Assembly: GCF_015142735.1 (NCBI RefSeq)
Contig: NZ_JACSPN010000014.1
Coordinates: forward strand, 52,478-116,477
DNA from: Oerskovia douganii
GTDB lineage: Bacteria; Actinomycetota; Actinomycetes; Actinomycetales; Cellulomonadaceae
Length of the DNA: 64,000 nt
Reading direction: 5' to 3'
A model generated the notes under the pieces. That model saw only the letters and a program-made list of their open reading frames with translations. It was not told where the DNA came from and did no database searches. Shown here piece after piece: positions 34,079 through 43,861 of this stretch. The first letter of the stretch is position 1, and every line of letters begins with the position of its first letter. Position numbers and translations under genes: made by a program.

Positions 34079-34725
34079 GCACCGTCCCGTCCCCGACCCC
34101 TCCCGCGAGCCCGGTGGTCGACACCGTGCTGTTCGACTTCGGCAACGTCCTGGTGGCCTGGGACCCGTACGCCGCGTACGCGGGACGCATGGACCGTACC
34201 GACGTCGAGGCCTTCTTCGAGGCGGTCGACTTCCCGACGTTCAACGCGCGCCAGGACGCGGGTCGGTCCTGGGCCGACGCACGCCGCGAGGTCGCCGAGC
34301 ACCACCCCGAGCACGTGAGCACGCTCGACGTGTACACCGAGAACTTCGCGGCGAGCCTCGTGGGCCCCGTGCCCGGCACCGAGGAGGTCGTGCGCGAGCT
34401 GCGCGACCTCGGGGTGCGGCTGTACGGGCTGACGAACTGGTCCGCGGAGATGTTCCACGAGGCCGAGCCAGCGGCCCCGGCGGTCGGGCTCATGGAGGAC
34501 GTGCTGGTCTCCGGGCGCGTGGGACTCGTCAAGCCGGACCCGCGCATCTTCGAGGTCGCGACCGGACGCTTCGACCTGGACCCGGCGCGCACCCTCTTCG
34601 TCGACGACTCCGTGGCGAACGTCACCGCCGCGCAGGCCCTGGGTTTCCGGACGCTGCGCTTCGAGGACGCCGCGGGCCTGCGCGCGCGGCTGCGGGAGCT
34701 GGGCGTCGGGGTCCGCGAGGCCTGA
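34075..34725 (+). CDS. HAD-superfamily hydrolase (subfamily IA)
   Basis: 216-residue phosphatase-like protein. Motif I is LFDFGNVLVAWDP, with the nucleophile in FDFGN; motif II Thr/Ser lies in YGLTNWS; motif III Lys in GLVKPDPRIF; motif IV acidic pair in LFVDDSVANV. The helical cap between motifs I and II resembles the beta-phosphoglucomutase/epoxide-hydrolase N-terminal (HAD-IA) group. GTG start overlaps the priA stop. Substrate not predictable from sequence. Confidence 0.85.
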   Translation: MSTVPSPTPPASPVVDTVLFDFGNVLVAWDPYAAYAGRMDRTDVEAFFEAVDFPTFNARQDAGRSWADARREVAEHHPEHVSTLDVYTENFAASLVGPVPGTEEVVRELRDLGVRLYGLTNWSAEMFHEAEPAAPAVGLMEDVLVSGRVGLVKPDPRIFEVATGRFDLDPARTLFVDDSVANVTAAQALGFRTLRFEDAAGLRARLRELGVGVREA

Positions 34726-34765
34726 GCGGGCGCCGGTCGCCGCCCGCCCGGGGGAGCGCCGCAGG

Positions 34766-34786
34766 CCCGGCCCGGCGCGGGCCGGG
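34766..34786 (+). terminator. hairpin after the HAD gene
   Basis: CCCGGCCCG and CGGGCCGGG flank a 3-base loop in the 87-base gap before fmt. Very stable stem, no U-tract. Confidence 0.6.
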
Positions 34787-34800
34787 AGGGGCGCACCACC

Positions 34801-34806
34801 TAGACT
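34801..34806 (+). promoter_or_regulatory. -10 box of fmt, predicts leaderless mRNA
   Basis: TAGACT ends 6 bases before the fmt ATG at 34813 with no room for a Shine-Dalgarno. Confidence 0.55.
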
Positions 34807-34812
34807 CGCCTC

Positions 34813-35766
34813 ATGCGTGTGCTCTTCGCCGGAACCCCGGACGTGGCCGTCCCGGCCCTCGATGCCCTGATCGACTCCCGGCACGAGGTGGTCGCCGTCC
34901 TCACCCGCGCCGACGCGCCCTCGGGCCGCGGCCGGAGGCTGACCCCGAGCCCCGTGCGCGTGCGTGCGGAGGAGGCCGGGATCCCGGTCATCACCGACCG
35001 CCCGCGCGGCGAGGAGTTCGTGGCCCGGCTGCGCGCGCTCGAGATCGACTGCGCGCCCGTCGTGGCGTACGGCGAGATCCTGCGCCGCGAGGTCCTCGAC
35101 GTGCCGCGTCTCGGCTGGGTCAACCTGCACTTCTCGGTCCTGCCCGCCTGGCGCGGCGCGGCCCCCGTGCAGCGCGCGATCATCGCGGGCGACGAGGTCA
35201 CGGGCGCCACGACGTTCCTCATCGAGGAGGGCCTGGACTCGGGGCCGGTGCTGGGCACGATGACCGAGACCATCCGTCCCCGCGACACGGCAGGTGACCT
35301 CCTGGGGCGCCTCGCGACCTCGGGGGCCGGGCTGCTCGTCGCGACCCTGGACGCGATCGAGGACGGCGCCGCGTCCCCCGTCCTCCAGCCCGCCGAGGGC
35401 GTCAGCACGGCCGCGAAGCTCACGCCCGAGGACGCGCACGTGCGCTGGGCCCGCCCCGCGCTCGCGATCGACCGTCAGGTGCGCGGCTGCACGCCCGCCC
35501 CCGGTGCCTGGACCACGCTGCCCGACGGTGCCCGGCTGGGTCTGGGCCCCGTGGTCCCGCGCCCCGACGTGACCGACCTGGCCCCGGGTGAGCTGCGCGC
35601 CGCGAAGCGCGAGGTCCTCGTGGGCACGGGCACGCACGCCGTCGCGCTGGGCGAGGTGGCCCCCGTGGGCAAGAAGCACATGGCCGCGACCGACTGGGCC
35701 CGCGGCGCCCGCCTGGGCGAGCACGTCGTCCTGGGCACCCCTGACGAGACGAAGGACCAGGCATGA
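34813..35766 (+). CDS. fmt: methionyl-tRNA formyltransferase
   Basis: Formylates initiator Met-tRNA using 10-formyl-THF. 317 residues: catalytic domain with [36 protein letters not shown], the Asn/His pair in [21 protein letters not shown], and the catalytic Asp in the [17 protein letters not shown] stretch; the C-terminal OB domain carries [11 protein letters not shown]. fmt and rsmB overlap by 4 bases, the classical arrangement. Confidence 0.97.
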   Translation: MRVLFAGTPDVAVPALDALIDSRHEVVAVLTRADAPSGRGRRLTPSPVRVRAEEAGIPVITDRPRGEEFVARLRALEIDCAPVVAYGEILRREVLDVPRLGWVNLHFSVLPAWRGAAPVQRAIIAGDEVTGATTFLIEEGLDSGPVLGTMTETIRPRDTAGDLLGRLATSGAGLLVATLDAIEDGAASPVLQPAEGVSTAAKLTPEDAHVRWARPALAIDRQVRGCTPAPGAWTTLPDGARLGLGPVVPRPDVTDLAPGELRAAKREVLVGTGTHAVALGEVAPVGKKHMAATDWARGARLGEHVVLGTPDETKDQA

Positions 35767-37373
35767 GCGGCGACGCACGCACCGGCGGCACCCCCGGGCA
35801 GGACGGCACGCACGGCGGGCACGGTGGCGGTGACCGCCGTGACGCGCGCGGACGTGAGCGTGGGGCGGCCCGCGCCCGGGGGGCCGGCCAGCGCTCCGAG
35901 GCGGCGCCCTCCCAGCGCGCCAAGGGCGCCGACCCGGCGCGCAACGTCGCGTTCGACGTCCTGCAGGAGGTCGCCGGCTCCGACGCCTACGCGAACCTCG
36001 TCCTGCCCCCGCTGCTGCGCGCCCGCGGCATCCGTGGGCGCGACGCGGCGTTCGCGACCGAGCTCGCGTACGGCACGCTGCGCCTGCGCGGACGCTACGA
36101 CGCGATCATCGCCCGGTGCGTCGACCGCCCCCTGGACCAGGTCGACCCGAACGTGCTCGACCTGCTGCGCCTGGGCGCCCACCAGCTCCTGGGCATGCGC
36201 GTGGCCCAGCACGCCGCGGTCTCGGAGACCGTGGGCCTGGCCCGCGCCCGTGCCGGGGCCGGCAGCGCCCAGTTCGTCAACGCGGTCCTGCGCAAGATCT
36301 CCCGCTCGACCCTCGAGGAGTGGCTCGAGGTCATCACCGAGGACGCGCCCGACGACGTCACGCGCCTCGCGACCACCCAGTCCCACCCGGTGTGGATCGC
36401 GCGCGCGATGCGTGAGGCCCTGGTCGGCACGGGACGCTCGGCCGACGACCTCGCCGAGCTCCTCGAGGCGGACAACACCGCGCCGCGCGTGACCCTGGTC
36501 GCCCGTCCGGGCCTGGTCAGCCGCGAGCGCCTCGCCGGGGAGGTCGCGCACGACGTGCGCGGCGACGCCACGACCACGCCGGGACGGTGGGCGCCCACGG
36601 CGCTGGTCCTGTCCGGCTCCGACCCGGCGGCGATCCCCGCGGTCCGGTACGGCGCCGCCGGGGTCCAGGACGAGGGCAGCCAGCTCGTGACGCTCGCGTT
36701 CGCGGCCACGCCCACCATGCCCGCAGCGCCCGCAGCGCCCGCAGGGGACGCCACCACCGCCGGGCAGAACCCCGACGAGCGCTGGCTCGACCTGTGCGCG
36801 GGCCCGGGCGGCAAGGCCGCGCTCCTGGCGTCCCTCGCGGGCGAGCAGGGCGCGCGCATCGTCGCGAACGAGGTCGCCCCCCACCGGGCACGACTGGTCG
36901 AGCAGGCGCTCGCGGCCGTGCCCGCGGACGCCGTGGAGCGCGTCCAGGTGGGCGACGGACGCCGGGTCGGGGTCGAGGAGCCCGGCGCGTACGACCGTGT
37001 GCTCGTCGACGCGCCCTGCACCGGCCTGGGGGCCCTGCGCCGGCGCCCCGAGTCGCGCTGGCGCCGCACCCCCGGGGACATCGCGACCCTCACGACGCTG
37101 CAGCGCGAGCTCCTGGGCTCGGCCCTGGACGCCGTGCGCCCCGGCGGCGTCGTCGGGTACGTCACGTGCTCCCCGCACCTGGCGGAGACCCAGCTCGTCG
37201 TCAAGGACGTCCTGGCCGGGCGCGACGACGTCGAGGTCCTCGACGCGGCCGCGGCCGTGCGGCAGGTCGCCGGGGACGACATCCCCCTCGCGGACCGCAC
37301 CGACGTGCAGCTGTGGCCCCACGTCCACGGGACGGACGCGATGCACCTGACGCTGCTGCGCCGTCGGGCCTGA
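35763..37373 (+). CDS. rsmB: 16S rRNA cytosine methyltransferase RsmB
   Basis: m5C methyltransferase acting on 16S rRNA (m5C967 in E. coli). 536 residues: a disordered, Gly/Arg-rich N-terminal tail of about 55 residues, a NusB-like RNA-binding domain ([12 protein letters not shown] to about 200), and a SAM-dependent domain with [23 protein letters not shown], the motif [20 protein letters not shown] and the catalytic motif [11 protein letters not shown]. The acid/Pro-rich loop before [12 protein letters not shown] is longer than usual. ATG in an ATGA overlap with fmt. Confidence 0.94.
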   Translation: MSGDARTGGTPGQDGTHGGHGGGDRRDARGRERGAARARGAGQRSEAAPSQRAKGADPARNVAFDVLQEVAGSDAYANLVLPPLLRARGIRGRDAAFATELAYGTLRLRGRYDAIIARCVDRPLDQVDPNVLDLLRLGAHQLLGMRVAQHAAVSETVGLARARAGAGSAQFVNAVLRKISRSTLEEWLEVITEDAPDDVTRLATTQSHPVWIARAMREALVGTGRSADDLAELLEADNTAPRVTLVARPGLVSRERLAGEVAHDVRGDATTTPGRWAPTALVLSGSDPAAIPAVRYGAAGVQDEGSQLVTLAFAATPTMPAAPAAPAGDATTAGQNPDERWLDLCAGPGGKAALLASLAGEQGARIVANEVAPHRARLVEQALAAVPADAVERVQVGDGRRVGVEEPGAYDRVLVDAPCTGLGALRRRPESRWRRTPGDIATLTTLQRELLGSALDAVRPGGVVGYVTCSPHLAETQLVVKDVLAGRDDVEVLDAAAAVRQVAGDDIPLADRTDVQLWPHVHGTDAMHLTLLRRRA

Positions 37374-37386
37374 GACGCCTCGGCCA

Positions 37387-37425
37387 GGGGCCGGGCCGGG
37401 TGGTGAAGGCCACCCCGCCCGGCCC
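37387..37425 (+). terminator. hairpin between rsmB and rpe
   Basis: GGGGCCGGGCCGGGTGG and CCACCCCGCCCGGCCC pair with a single mismatch over a 6-base loop just after the rsmB stop. Confidence 0.65.
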
Positions 37426-37459
37426 TCCTCGCGTCTGCGCACGGGCCGGGGGCGCCCTC

Positions 37460-37465
37460 TAGGCT
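37460..37465 (+). promoter_or_regulatory. -10 box of rpe, predicts leaderless mRNA and fixes the start
   Basis: TAGGCT ends 7 bases before the ATG at 37473. The GTG at 37467 is only one base from the box, too close to be transcribed as a start, so this box favours the ATG. Confidence 0.5.
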
Positions 37466-37472
37466 GGTGACC

Positions 37473-38135
37473 ATGTCCGCACTCATCGCCCCCAGCATCC
37501 TGTCCGCCGACTTCGCGAACCTCGAGCGCGACCTGGGCGCGATCTCGAGCGCCGACTACGCGCACGTCGACGTGATGGACAACCACTTCGTGCCCAACCT
37601 GACCCTTGGGCTGCCGATCTTCGAGCGCCTGGCCCAGGTGTCCCCGGTGCCGCTCGACGCGCACCTCATGATCGCCGACCCCGACCGCTGGGCCCCCGGC
37701 TACGCAGAGGCGGGCGCCGCGTCCGTGACGTTCCACGCCGAGGCCGCCACAGCCCCCGTGCGCCTGGCGCGCGAGCTGCGCCGCCAGGGCTCGCGCGCGG
37801 GCCTCGCGCTGCGCCCCGCGACGTCGGTCGAGCCCTTCCTGGACCTGCTGCCCGAGTTCGACATGCTCCTGGTCATGACGGTCGAGCCCGGGTTCGGCGG
37901 TCAGTCCTTCCTCGAGGGCACGCTGCCCAAGATCCGCCGCATCCGCGACGCCGTGTCCGAGGCCGGGCTCGACGTCTGGGTCCAGGTCGACGGCGGCATC
38001 TCGCGCGCCACGATCGAGCGCGCGGCCGAGGCCGGAGCCAACGTGTTCGTCGCGGGCTCCGCCGTGTACGGGGCGGAGAACGTCCCCGAGGAGATCGCGG
38101 CCCTGCGGGCGCTCGCGGACCAGCACGCGCACTGA
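37473..38135 (+). CDS. rpe: ribulose-phosphate 3-epimerase
   Basis: Interconverts ribulose 5-phosphate and xylulose 5-phosphate, linking the pentose-phosphate pathway to the riboflavin genes that follow (ribulose 5-phosphate is a RibB substrate). 220 residues, TIM barrel: [45 protein letters not shown] and QVDGGI. Start chosen at ATG 37473; the upstream GTG (37467) would add two residues and conflicts with the -10 box. Confidence 0.97.
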   Translation: MSALIAPSILSADFANLERDLGAISSADYAHVDVMDNHFVPNLTLGLPIFERLAQVSPVPLDAHLMIADPDRWAPGYAEAGAASVTFHAEAATAPVRLARELRRQGSRAGLALRPATSVEPFLDLLPEFDMLLVMTVEPGFGGQSFLEGTLPKIRRIRDAVSEAGLDVWVQVDGGISRATIERAAEAGANVFVAGSAVYGAENVPEEIAALRALADQHAH

Positions 38136-38285
38136 CCCGTTCACGTCGTCCCAGCCCGCGGGCGGCCCGCACGGTGCGCACCGCCCCGTGTGGCATGCTG
38201 GGAAGGACGAGAACCCGGGCGCGACGCGCACCCTCGGTGGGCGAGGCCCGGGCTCGACGACAGAGATCGAGCAGTACGCACACAC

Positions 38286-38405
38286 GTGCTCCGGGGTCGG
38301 TGCAATTCCGAGCCGGCGGTGACAGTCCGCGACCCACGCCTCGGCGTGGTTGACCTGGTGGAACTCCAGGACCGACGGTGAAAGTCCGGATGGGAGGAAG
38401 TACGT
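38286..38405 (+). ncRNA. FMN riboswitch (RFN element)
   Basis: The 384-base gap between rpe and ribD holds a clear RFN element: GGGGTCGGTGCAATTCC at the 5' side, AGCCGGCGGTGACAGTCCGCGACCC-type helices (split here), a variable stem CACGCCTCGGCGTGG, then CTGGTGGAACTCCAG, ACCGACGGTGAAAGTCCGGATGGGAGGAAG at the 3' side. It senses FMN and lies in cis to the ribD-ribE-ribBA-ribH operon. Between it and ribD, GGGTCC at 38459-38464 can pair either with GGACC just upstream (38451-38455) or with GGACCC at 38514-38519 next to the ribD ribosome-binding site, suggesting translational control. No U-rich terminator is seen. Confidence 0.93.
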
Positions 38406-38519
38406 GGCGGCGCGGGGCGGAGCCCTGTGCCGTGGTGTCGTGACGTCCGTGGACCCTCGGGTCCCGTGACGTCGCCCACCCCTCACCCCGGAGCATCGTG
38501 CTCACCGGGAGGAGGACCC

Positions 38520-39692
38520 ATGGGCGCCAGGCCCACACTGACGGTCGACGCCGCGATGGTGCGCGCGCTCGAGCTGGGCGCTCGCGGCCCCGCGCACGGC
38601 CCCAACCCGCGCGTGGGCTGCGTCCTGCTGGCCCCGCGGCCGCGCCCGCTGGACTCCCTGCCCGACGGCGCCGCCCCCGGCCCCGTGGACGCCTCGCCCC
38701 GGGCCGTGCTCGCCGAGGGCTTCCACCGTGGTGCCGGGACGGCGCACGCCGAGGCCGCGGCACTGGCCGACGCCCGTGGGCGCGGCGTGGACGTGCGCGG
38801 CGCGACGGCCGTGGTGACGCTCGAACCCTGCGACCACACGGGGCGCACCGGGCCGTGCACGCAGGCGCTGCTGGACGCGGGCGTGACCGAGGTCGTCTAC
38901 GCCGTGGCCGACCCCGACCCCGTGGCCCGCGGGGGAGGCGAGCGCCTGCGCCGTGCGGGGGTGCGCGTCGCCGCAGGGCTGCGCGAGGCCGAGGGGGAGG
39001 CCCTCCTGGGCCCCTGGCTGGTCGCCGTGCGCCGCGGGAGCCCGTACGTGACCCTCAAGCTCGCCTCGACCCTCGACGGGCGCGTGGCGGCCCCGGACGG
39101 CACCTCGCAGTGGATCACCGGGCCCGCGGCGCGCGAGCACGCCCACCGGGTGCGGGCACAGGTCGACGCGATCGTCGTGGGCACGGGCACGGTCGTCGCG
39201 GACGACCCCTCGCTCACGGCCCGCACGGGTGACGTGGCCGGGCCGGGACCCGGGCTCGCCGAGCACCAGCCGGTGCGGGTCGTCGTCGGGCTGCGCGACC
39301 TCCCCCCGCACGTGCGGCTCGCGCCCGCGGGCGCATGGACCTCCGACGGCGGCGGGCCCGTGCTGCACCTGCGCACGCGTGACGTCCACGCGGTCCTGGC
39401 CGACCTCGCCGCGCGCGAGGTGCGCCACGTCCTGGTCGAGGGCGGCCCGGACCTGGCGACCGCGTTCCTGGCGGCCGGCGTCGTCGACGAGGTCCACGCC
39501 TACCTCGCCCCCGTGCTGCTCGGGGCGGGCCGGGGCGCCGTGGGCGACCTGGGCGTGACCACCCTCGCGGACGCGCCGCGCCTCGTCACGCACGACGTGC
39601 GCCGCCTGGGCGAGGACGTCCTGGTCGTGGCCCGCACCGCCCCCGGCTCCCTGCGCCCCACCCACCGCACCACCCCCGAACAGGAGAAGTGA
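38520..39692 (+). CDS. ribD: bifunctional diaminohydroxyphosphoribosylaminopyrimidine deaminase / 5-amino-6-(5-phosphoribosylamino)uracil reductase
   Basis: Second and third steps of the GTP branch of riboflavin synthesis. 390 residues: the N-terminal zinc deaminase with GPNPRVGCVLL, the HAE motif (TAHAEAAAL) and PCDHTGRTGPC; the C-terminal NADPH reductase with VTLKLASTLDGRVAAPDGTSQWITG and VLVEGGPDLATAFL. The ATG at 38520 has GGGAGGAGG about 4 bases upstream; longer versions starting at 38427 lack such a site. It lies just after the FMN riboswitch, and its stop overlaps the ribE ATG by one base. Confidence 0.95.
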   Translation: MGARPTLTVDAAMVRALELGARGPAHGPNPRVGCVLLAPRPRPLDSLPDGAAPGPVDASPRAVLAEGFHRGAGTAHAEAAALADARGRGVDVRGATAVVTLEPCDHTGRTGPCTQALLDAGVTEVVYAVADPDPVARGGGERLRRAGVRVAAGLREAEGEALLGPWLVAVRRGSPYVTLKLASTLDGRVAAPDGTSQWITGPAAREHAHRVRAQVDAIVVGTGTVVADDPSLTARTGDVAGPGPGLAEHQPVRVVVGLRDLPPHVRLAPAGAWTSDGGGPVLHLRTRDVHAVLADLAAREVRHVLVEGGPDLATAFLAAGVVDEVHAYLAPVLLGAGRGAVGDLGVTTLADAPRLVTHDVRRLGEDVLVVARTAPGSLRPTHRTTPEQEK

Positions 39693-40408
39693 TGTTCACC
39701 GGAATCGTCGAAGAGATCGGCACCGTCCGCGAGGTCGCGTTCCCAGGGGGTGAGGAGTCCGACGCCGTGCTGACCGTGCACGGGCCCCTCGCCACCTCGG
39801 ACGCCCACCCGGGGGACTCGATCGCGGTCGACGGCGTGTGCCTGACCGTCACGGCCCTCGGCCCGGACGGGACGTTCACGGCCGACGTCATGCCCGAGTC
39901 CCTGCGCCGCACCGCGCTGGGCGACCTGCGGGCCGGGTCCGCCGTGAACCTCGAACGGGCCGTGCGGGCCGACACCCGCCTGGGCGGGCACATCGTGCAG
40001 GGCCACGTCGACGGCGTCGGCACCCTGGTCAGCCGCACGCCCGGGGACCGGTGGGACGACCTGGTCCTGTCCGCCCCCCCGGCCCTGACCCGCTACGTCG
40101 CCGAGAAGGGCTCGATCACGGTCAGCGGCGTCTCCCTCACGGTGACGCACGTGCACGACGCCACGTTCGGCGTCTCCCTCGTCCCGACCACGCTCGCCGC
40201 GACGACCCTCGGCTCCCTGGTCCCCGGCGACCGCGTCAACCTCGAGGTCGACGTCATCGCGAAGTACGTCGAACGGCTCCTCCTGGCAGGGATCGCCCCC
40301 GGGGGTGCGACCGGCGAGCCCGCACCCCCCGCCGCGGCGCTCGCGGCCACCACCGGCCCGGACGACGCCCACGGCACGGGCACGACCCAGGAACGAGGCC
40401 AGCGATGA
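39692..40408 (+). CDS. ribE: riboflavin synthase
   Basis: Dismutates two 6,7-dimethyl-8-ribityllumazine molecules to riboflavin. 238 residues with the duplicated lumazine-binding fold: MFTGIVEEIGTVREV at the start of repeat 1 and GHIVQGHVDGVGTLV at the start of repeat 2. AGGAG lies 5 bases before the ATG at 39692. About 30 Ala/Pro/Gly-rich residues follow the second repeat. Overlaps ribBA by 4 bases. Confidence 0.95.
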   Translation: MFTGIVEEIGTVREVAFPGGEESDAVLTVHGPLATSDAHPGDSIAVDGVCLTVTALGPDGTFTADVMPESLRRTALGDLRAGSAVNLERAVRADTRLGGHIVQGHVDGVGTLVSRTPGDRWDDLVLSAPPALTRYVAEKGSITVSGVSLTVTHVHDATFGVSLVPTTLAATTLGSLVPGDRVNLEVDVIAKYVERLLLAGIAPGGATGEPAPPAAALAATTGPDDAHGTGTTQERGQR

Positions 40409-41814
40409 CCATCCTGCCCGGCGCCGAGCACCCCCAGGGCGCCTCCCACGACGCGCCCGAGCACCCGGGGCACGTGCGCACCGGCACCGTCGAGGAAGCC
40501 CTCGACGCGATCCGCGCGGGCCGCCCCGTCCTCGTCGCGGACTCCCCGGACCGCGAGAACGAGGCCGACGTGGTCTTCGCGGCCCGCACCGTGACCCCCG
40601 AGTGGGTGGCCTGGACCATCCGGCACTCCTCGGGCTACCTGTGCGCCCCCATGCCGGCCGCCCGCGCCGACGCCCTGGACCTGCCGCTCATGGTCCCGCA
40701 CAGCCAGGACCCGCGGCGCACCGCCTACACCGTGACCGTGGACGCCGCCACGGGCGTGACCACGGGCATCTCCGCCGCCGACCGCGCCCGCACCCTGCGC
40801 GTCCTGGCCGACCCCGCCTCGGGTGCGGGCGACCTCATCCGCCCCGGGCACGTCCTGCCCCTGCGCGCCGTCCCGGGCGGGGTCCTGCACCGCGCCGGGC
40901 ACACCGAGGCCGCGGTCGACCTGGTCCGCCTGGCCGGCGCGGGCGAGGTCGGGGGCATCGCCGAGCTCGTCAACGACGACGGCACCATGATGCGGCTCGA
41001 CGACGCCGCGCACGCCGCCGCGGAGGCCGGCCTGGTCCTGATCACCATCGCGGACCTCATCGCCTGGCGCCGCGAGCATGACCCCGTCGTGCCCGAGCAG
41101 ACCGCAGAGCCCACGACCGCGCCCCGCGTGCAGGCCACGAGCGTCGCCGACCTGCCCACCGCGCACGGACACTTCCGCGTCCACGGCTACCGCGACCTGC
41201 GCACCGGCGCCGAGCACGTGGCCCTGGTCCCCCTGGCCGTGCCCGCCGGGCGAGGGGGCGCCGTCGACCCCGGGCCCGACGCCCCGGCCGCACCGCTCGT
41301 GCGCGTCCACTCCGAGTGCCTGACCGGTGACGCGTTCGGGTCGCTGCGCTGCGACTGCGGCCCCCAGCTCCAGGCCTCCATGGAACGCGTCGCCGCCCAG
41401 GGAGGAGCCGTCGTCTACCTGCGCGGGCACGAGGGGCGGGGCATCGGCCTGCTCGCCAAGATCGGCGCCTACGAGCTCCAGGACGCCGGGTTCGACACCG
41501 TCCAGGCCAACCTCGAGCTCGGGTGGCCCGTGGACCGGCGCGAGTACGGCGCCGCGGCCGCGATCCTGCACGACCTCGGCCTCGAACGCATCACCCTGCT
41601 CACGAACAACCCCGCCAAGGTCACCGGGCTCGCAGCCCACGGCATCGACGTCGTCGACGCCCACCGGCTCGAGGTCGGGCACGGCGAGCACAACCACGGA
41701 TACCTCATGACCAAGAAGGTCGCCATGGGCCACCTCCTGGACACCGTCGAGGTCACCCCCGAGCGCACCATCACCCCAGAACACCCCACCACCACCGAGG
41801 AGAGCGACCGATGA
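40405..41814 (+). CDS. ribBA: 3,4-dihydroxy-2-butanone 4-phosphate synthase / GTP cyclohydrolase II
   Basis: Fused enzyme that supplies both precursors of lumazine. 469 residues. N-terminal RibB domain (about 25-230): [25 protein letters not shown] start with the acidic DRENEAD metal loop, [18 protein letters not shown] and HTEAAVDL. C-terminal RibA domain (about 245-445): [15 protein letters not shown], the zinc site C-x10-C-x-C ending in LRCDCG, and [14 protein letters not shown]. Stop overlaps the ribH ATG by 4 bases. Confidence 0.96.
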   Translation: MTILPGAEHPQGASHDAPEHPGHVRTGTVEEALDAIRAGRPVLVADSPDRENEADVVFAARTVTPEWVAWTIRHSSGYLCAPMPAARADALDLPLMVPHSQDPRRTAYTVTVDAATGVTTGISAADRARTLRVLADPASGAGDLIRPGHVLPLRAVPGGVLHRAGHTEAAVDLVRLAGAGEVGGIAELVNDDGTMMRLDDAAHAAAEAGLVLITIADLIAWRREHDPVVPEQTAEPTTAPRVQATSVADLPTAHGHFRVHGYRDLRTGAEHVALVPLAVPAGRGGAVDPGPDAPAAPLVRVHSECLTGDAFGSLRCDCGPQLQASMERVAAQGGAVVYLRGHEGRGIGLLAKIGAYELQDAGFDTVQANLELGWPVDRREYGAAAAILHDLGLERITLLTNNPAKVTGLAAHGIDVVDAHRLEVGHGEHNHGYLMTKKVAMGHLLDTVEVTPERTITPEHPTTTEESDR

Positions 41815-42278
41815 GCGGCGCAGGAGCACCCCAGATCACCGTCGACGGCACCGGGCTGCGGGTCACCGTGGTCGCCGCCAGCTGGCACACCGAGGTCATG
41901 GACGGCCTCCTCGCCGGGGCCCACCGGGCGCTCGCGGCCGCGAACGTCACGCACGTGCGGGTGGTCCGGGTCCCCGGCTCGTTCGAGCTGCCCGTCGCGG
42001 CGGTGCGGGCGGCCGAGCACGGCGCGGACGCGGTCGTCGCGCTCGGCGTCGTGATCCGCGGGGGGACCCCGCACTTCGAGTACGTGTGCTCGGCCGCGAC
42101 CACGGGGCTGACCGACGTCTCGGTGCGCACCGGGGTCCCGGTCGGGTTCGGGGTCCTCACGTGCGACGACGAGCAGCAGGCCCTGGACCGTGCCGGGCTG
42201 CCCGGCTCGCGCGAGGACAAGGGCGCGGAGGCCGTCGAGGCCGCCATCGCGACCGTCGTGGCGCTGCGCGACCTGTAG
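41811..42278 (+). CDS. ribH: 6,7-dimethyl-8-ribityllumazine synthase
   Basis: Condenses the RibB and RibD-pathway products to lumazine; usually forms pentamers or icosahedral 60-mers. 155 residues: [49 protein letters not shown] with the active-site His, and [16 protein letters not shown]. Last gene of the rib operon; G/C-rich hairpins follow. Confidence 0.96.
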   Translation: MSGAGAPQITVDGTGLRVTVVAASWHTEVMDGLLAGAHRALAAANVTHVRVVRVPGSFELPVAAVRAAEHGADAVVALGVVIRGGTPHFEYVCSAATTGLTDVSVRTGVPVGFGVLTCDDEQQALDRAGLPGSREDKGAEAVEAAIATVVALRDL

Positions 42279-42290
42279 GGGCCGCAGGGA

Positions 42291-42340
42291 GCCCGGGGGC
42301 CCGGGGGGGGGGCGGGTGGGGCCCCCCGGGCCCGGGGGGC
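42291..42340 (+). terminator. G/C-only hairpins after ribH
   Basis: GCCCGGGGG (42291-42299) can pair with CCCCCCGGGC (42322-42331), and 42321-42340 is by itself a perfect 20-bp palindrome of only G and C. A run of ten G lies between (42303-42312). Probably the terminator of the rib operon; the G run and nested palindrome also make it prone to replication or sequencing slippage. Confidence 0.6.
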
Positions 42341-42373
42341 GGGGACGGTTCGGCCCACCGGTCACCGGGCGAC

Positions 42374-42379
42374 TACCCT
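42374..42379 (+). promoter_or_regulatory. -10 box of hisE, predicts leaderless mRNA
   Basis: TACCCT ends 6 bases before the GTG start of hisE; no Shine-Dalgarno is present. Confidence 0.55.
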
Positions 42380-42385
42380 TGTCGG

Positions 42386-42649
42386 GTGAAGACGTTCGAA
42401 GGGCTGTTCGCCGAGCTCACCGAGAAGGCCACCACCCGACCCGCCGGTTCCGGCACGGTCGCGGAGCTGGATGCCGGTGTCCATGCGATCGGGAAGAAGA
42501 TCGTCGAGGAGGCCGCCGAGGTGTGGATGGCGGCCGAGTACGAGGGCGACGACAAGACGGCCGAGGAGATCTCCCAGCTCCTGTACCACGTACAGGTGCT
42601 GCTCCTGGCCAAGGGCCTGACCCTGCAGGACGTGTACAAGCATCTGTGA
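42386..42649 (+). CDS. hisE: phosphoribosyl-ATP pyrophosphatase
   Basis: Second step of histidine synthesis, all-alpha NTP pyrophosphohydrolase (MazG-like fold). 87 residues: [34 protein letters not shown] with the EExxE metal motif, and [13 protein letters not shown]. Stand-alone form (not fused to HisI). Start GTG 42386 is supported by the -10 box. hisG follows 170 bases later; the hisE-hisG pair at a distance from the other his genes is usual in actinobacteria. Confidence 0.95.
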   Translation: MKTFEGLFAELTEKATTRPAGSGTVAELDAGVHAIGKKIVEEAAEVWMAAEYEGDDKTAEEISQLLYHVQVLLLAKGLTLQDVYKHL

Positions 42650-42819
42650 ACCCGGCCAGGTCCGGGTCCAGGGGGAGGCGCACGGGAGCCCAGGCACCCG
42701 GGTCGCTTCCCTCACGCTTGTCCGCCGTCCCCCGCAGTCCCGCTCGTCCGCCGGCCGCGCTCGTCGTGGTCGACGACCCAGATCATTCCCCCTGAACCCT
42801 CCAGAAACGCGAGGATCTC

Positions 42820-43674
42820 GTGCTCCGCATCGCCGTCCCCAACAAGGGCTCCCTGTCCGAGCCCGCCGTCGACATGCTCCGTGAGGCCGGCTACCGCCAG
42901 CGCCGCGACACCCGCGAGCTCGTGCTCGCGGACCCGGACAACGACGTCGAGTTCTTCTTCCTGCGCCCCCGCGACATCGCGGTGTACGTCGGCACCGGCA
43001 CGGTCGACGCCGGCATCACCGGCCGCGACCTGCTGCTCGACTCCGGCGCAGCGGCCGTCGAGCACATGCAGCTCGGCTTCGCCGGCTCCACGTTCCGGTA
43101 CGCGGCCCCCGTGGGCACCATCACGTCCCTCGACCAGGTCGAGGGACTGCGCGTGGCCACCTCCTACGAGGTCCTGGTGGAGAACCACCTGCGCGCCCAC
43201 GGCGTCACGGCCTCCGTGGTGCACCTGGACGGTGCGGTCGAGTCCGCCGTCCAGCTCGGCATCGCCGACGTCGTCGCGGACGTCGTGTCCACGGGCACGA
43301 CCCTGCGCGGGGCCGGCCTGGAGGTCTTCGGCGACCCCATCCTGAAGTCCGAGGCCGTCCTCATCCGCCCCGCCTCGGTGACCGACGACGCCGTCTCCAC
43401 GGGCCTCGAGACCCTCACCCGCCGCCTCCTGGGCGTCCTCACGGCCCGCCAGTACGTCCTCATGGACTACGACGTACCCGCGCACCTGGTGGAGGCTGCC
43501 GTCGCCCTCACGCCCGGCCTGGAGTCCCCGACCGTGTCCCCGCTGCACGACCGCGACTGGGCGGCCGTGCGCGCCATGGTGCGCCGCGACCAGACGAACA
43601 AGCTCATGGACGCCCTCTACGAGGTCGGTGCCCGCGCGATCCTGGTCACCTCGATCCACGCCTGCCGCCTCTGA
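42820..43674 (+). CDS. hisG: ATP phosphoribosyltransferase (long form)
   Basis: First and feedback-regulated step of histidine synthesis. 284 residues: [45 protein letters not shown], the PRPP-binding region [22 protein letters not shown], and a C-terminal regulatory domain (about 210-284) that binds histidine. The presence of that domain means it is the HisZ-independent long form. A near-perfect 19-bp stem follows. Confidence 0.96.
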   Translation: MLRIAVPNKGSLSEPAVDMLREAGYRQRRDTRELVLADPDNDVEFFFLRPRDIAVYVGTGTVDAGITGRDLLLDSGAAAVEHMQLGFAGSTFRYAAPVGTITSLDQVEGLRVATSYEVLVENHLRAHGVTASVVHLDGAVESAVQLGIADVVADVVSTGTTLRGAGLEVFGDPILKSEAVLIRPASVTDDAVSTGLETLTRRLLGVLTARQYVLMDYDVPAHLVEAAVALTPGLESPTVSPLHDRDWAAVRAMVRRDQTNKLMDALYEVGARAILVTSIHACRL

Positions 43675-43698
43675 GGCCCCCCAGCCCCTCCACCCGGT

Positions 43699-43749
43699 GA
43701 CGCTGCCCGGTGACCCTCCGCCCGGCGCGCAGGGTCACCGGGCAGCGTC
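43699..43749 (+). terminator. strong terminator after hisG
   Basis: A 19-base arm at 43699-43717 (GACGCTGCCCGGTGACCCT) is matched perfectly by its reverse complement at 43731-43749 around a 13-base loop, 25 bases after the hisG stop. Confidence 0.85.
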
Positions 43750-43861
43750 GTCCCCGGGCACCCAGCAGCCCGCGCGCAGCACCGGGACGGGACGAGCCGC
43801 GGCCACACCCCCCGCAGACCACGCCGTCGACCCGGCACCACGCACGGGGGAGGATGAAGAC

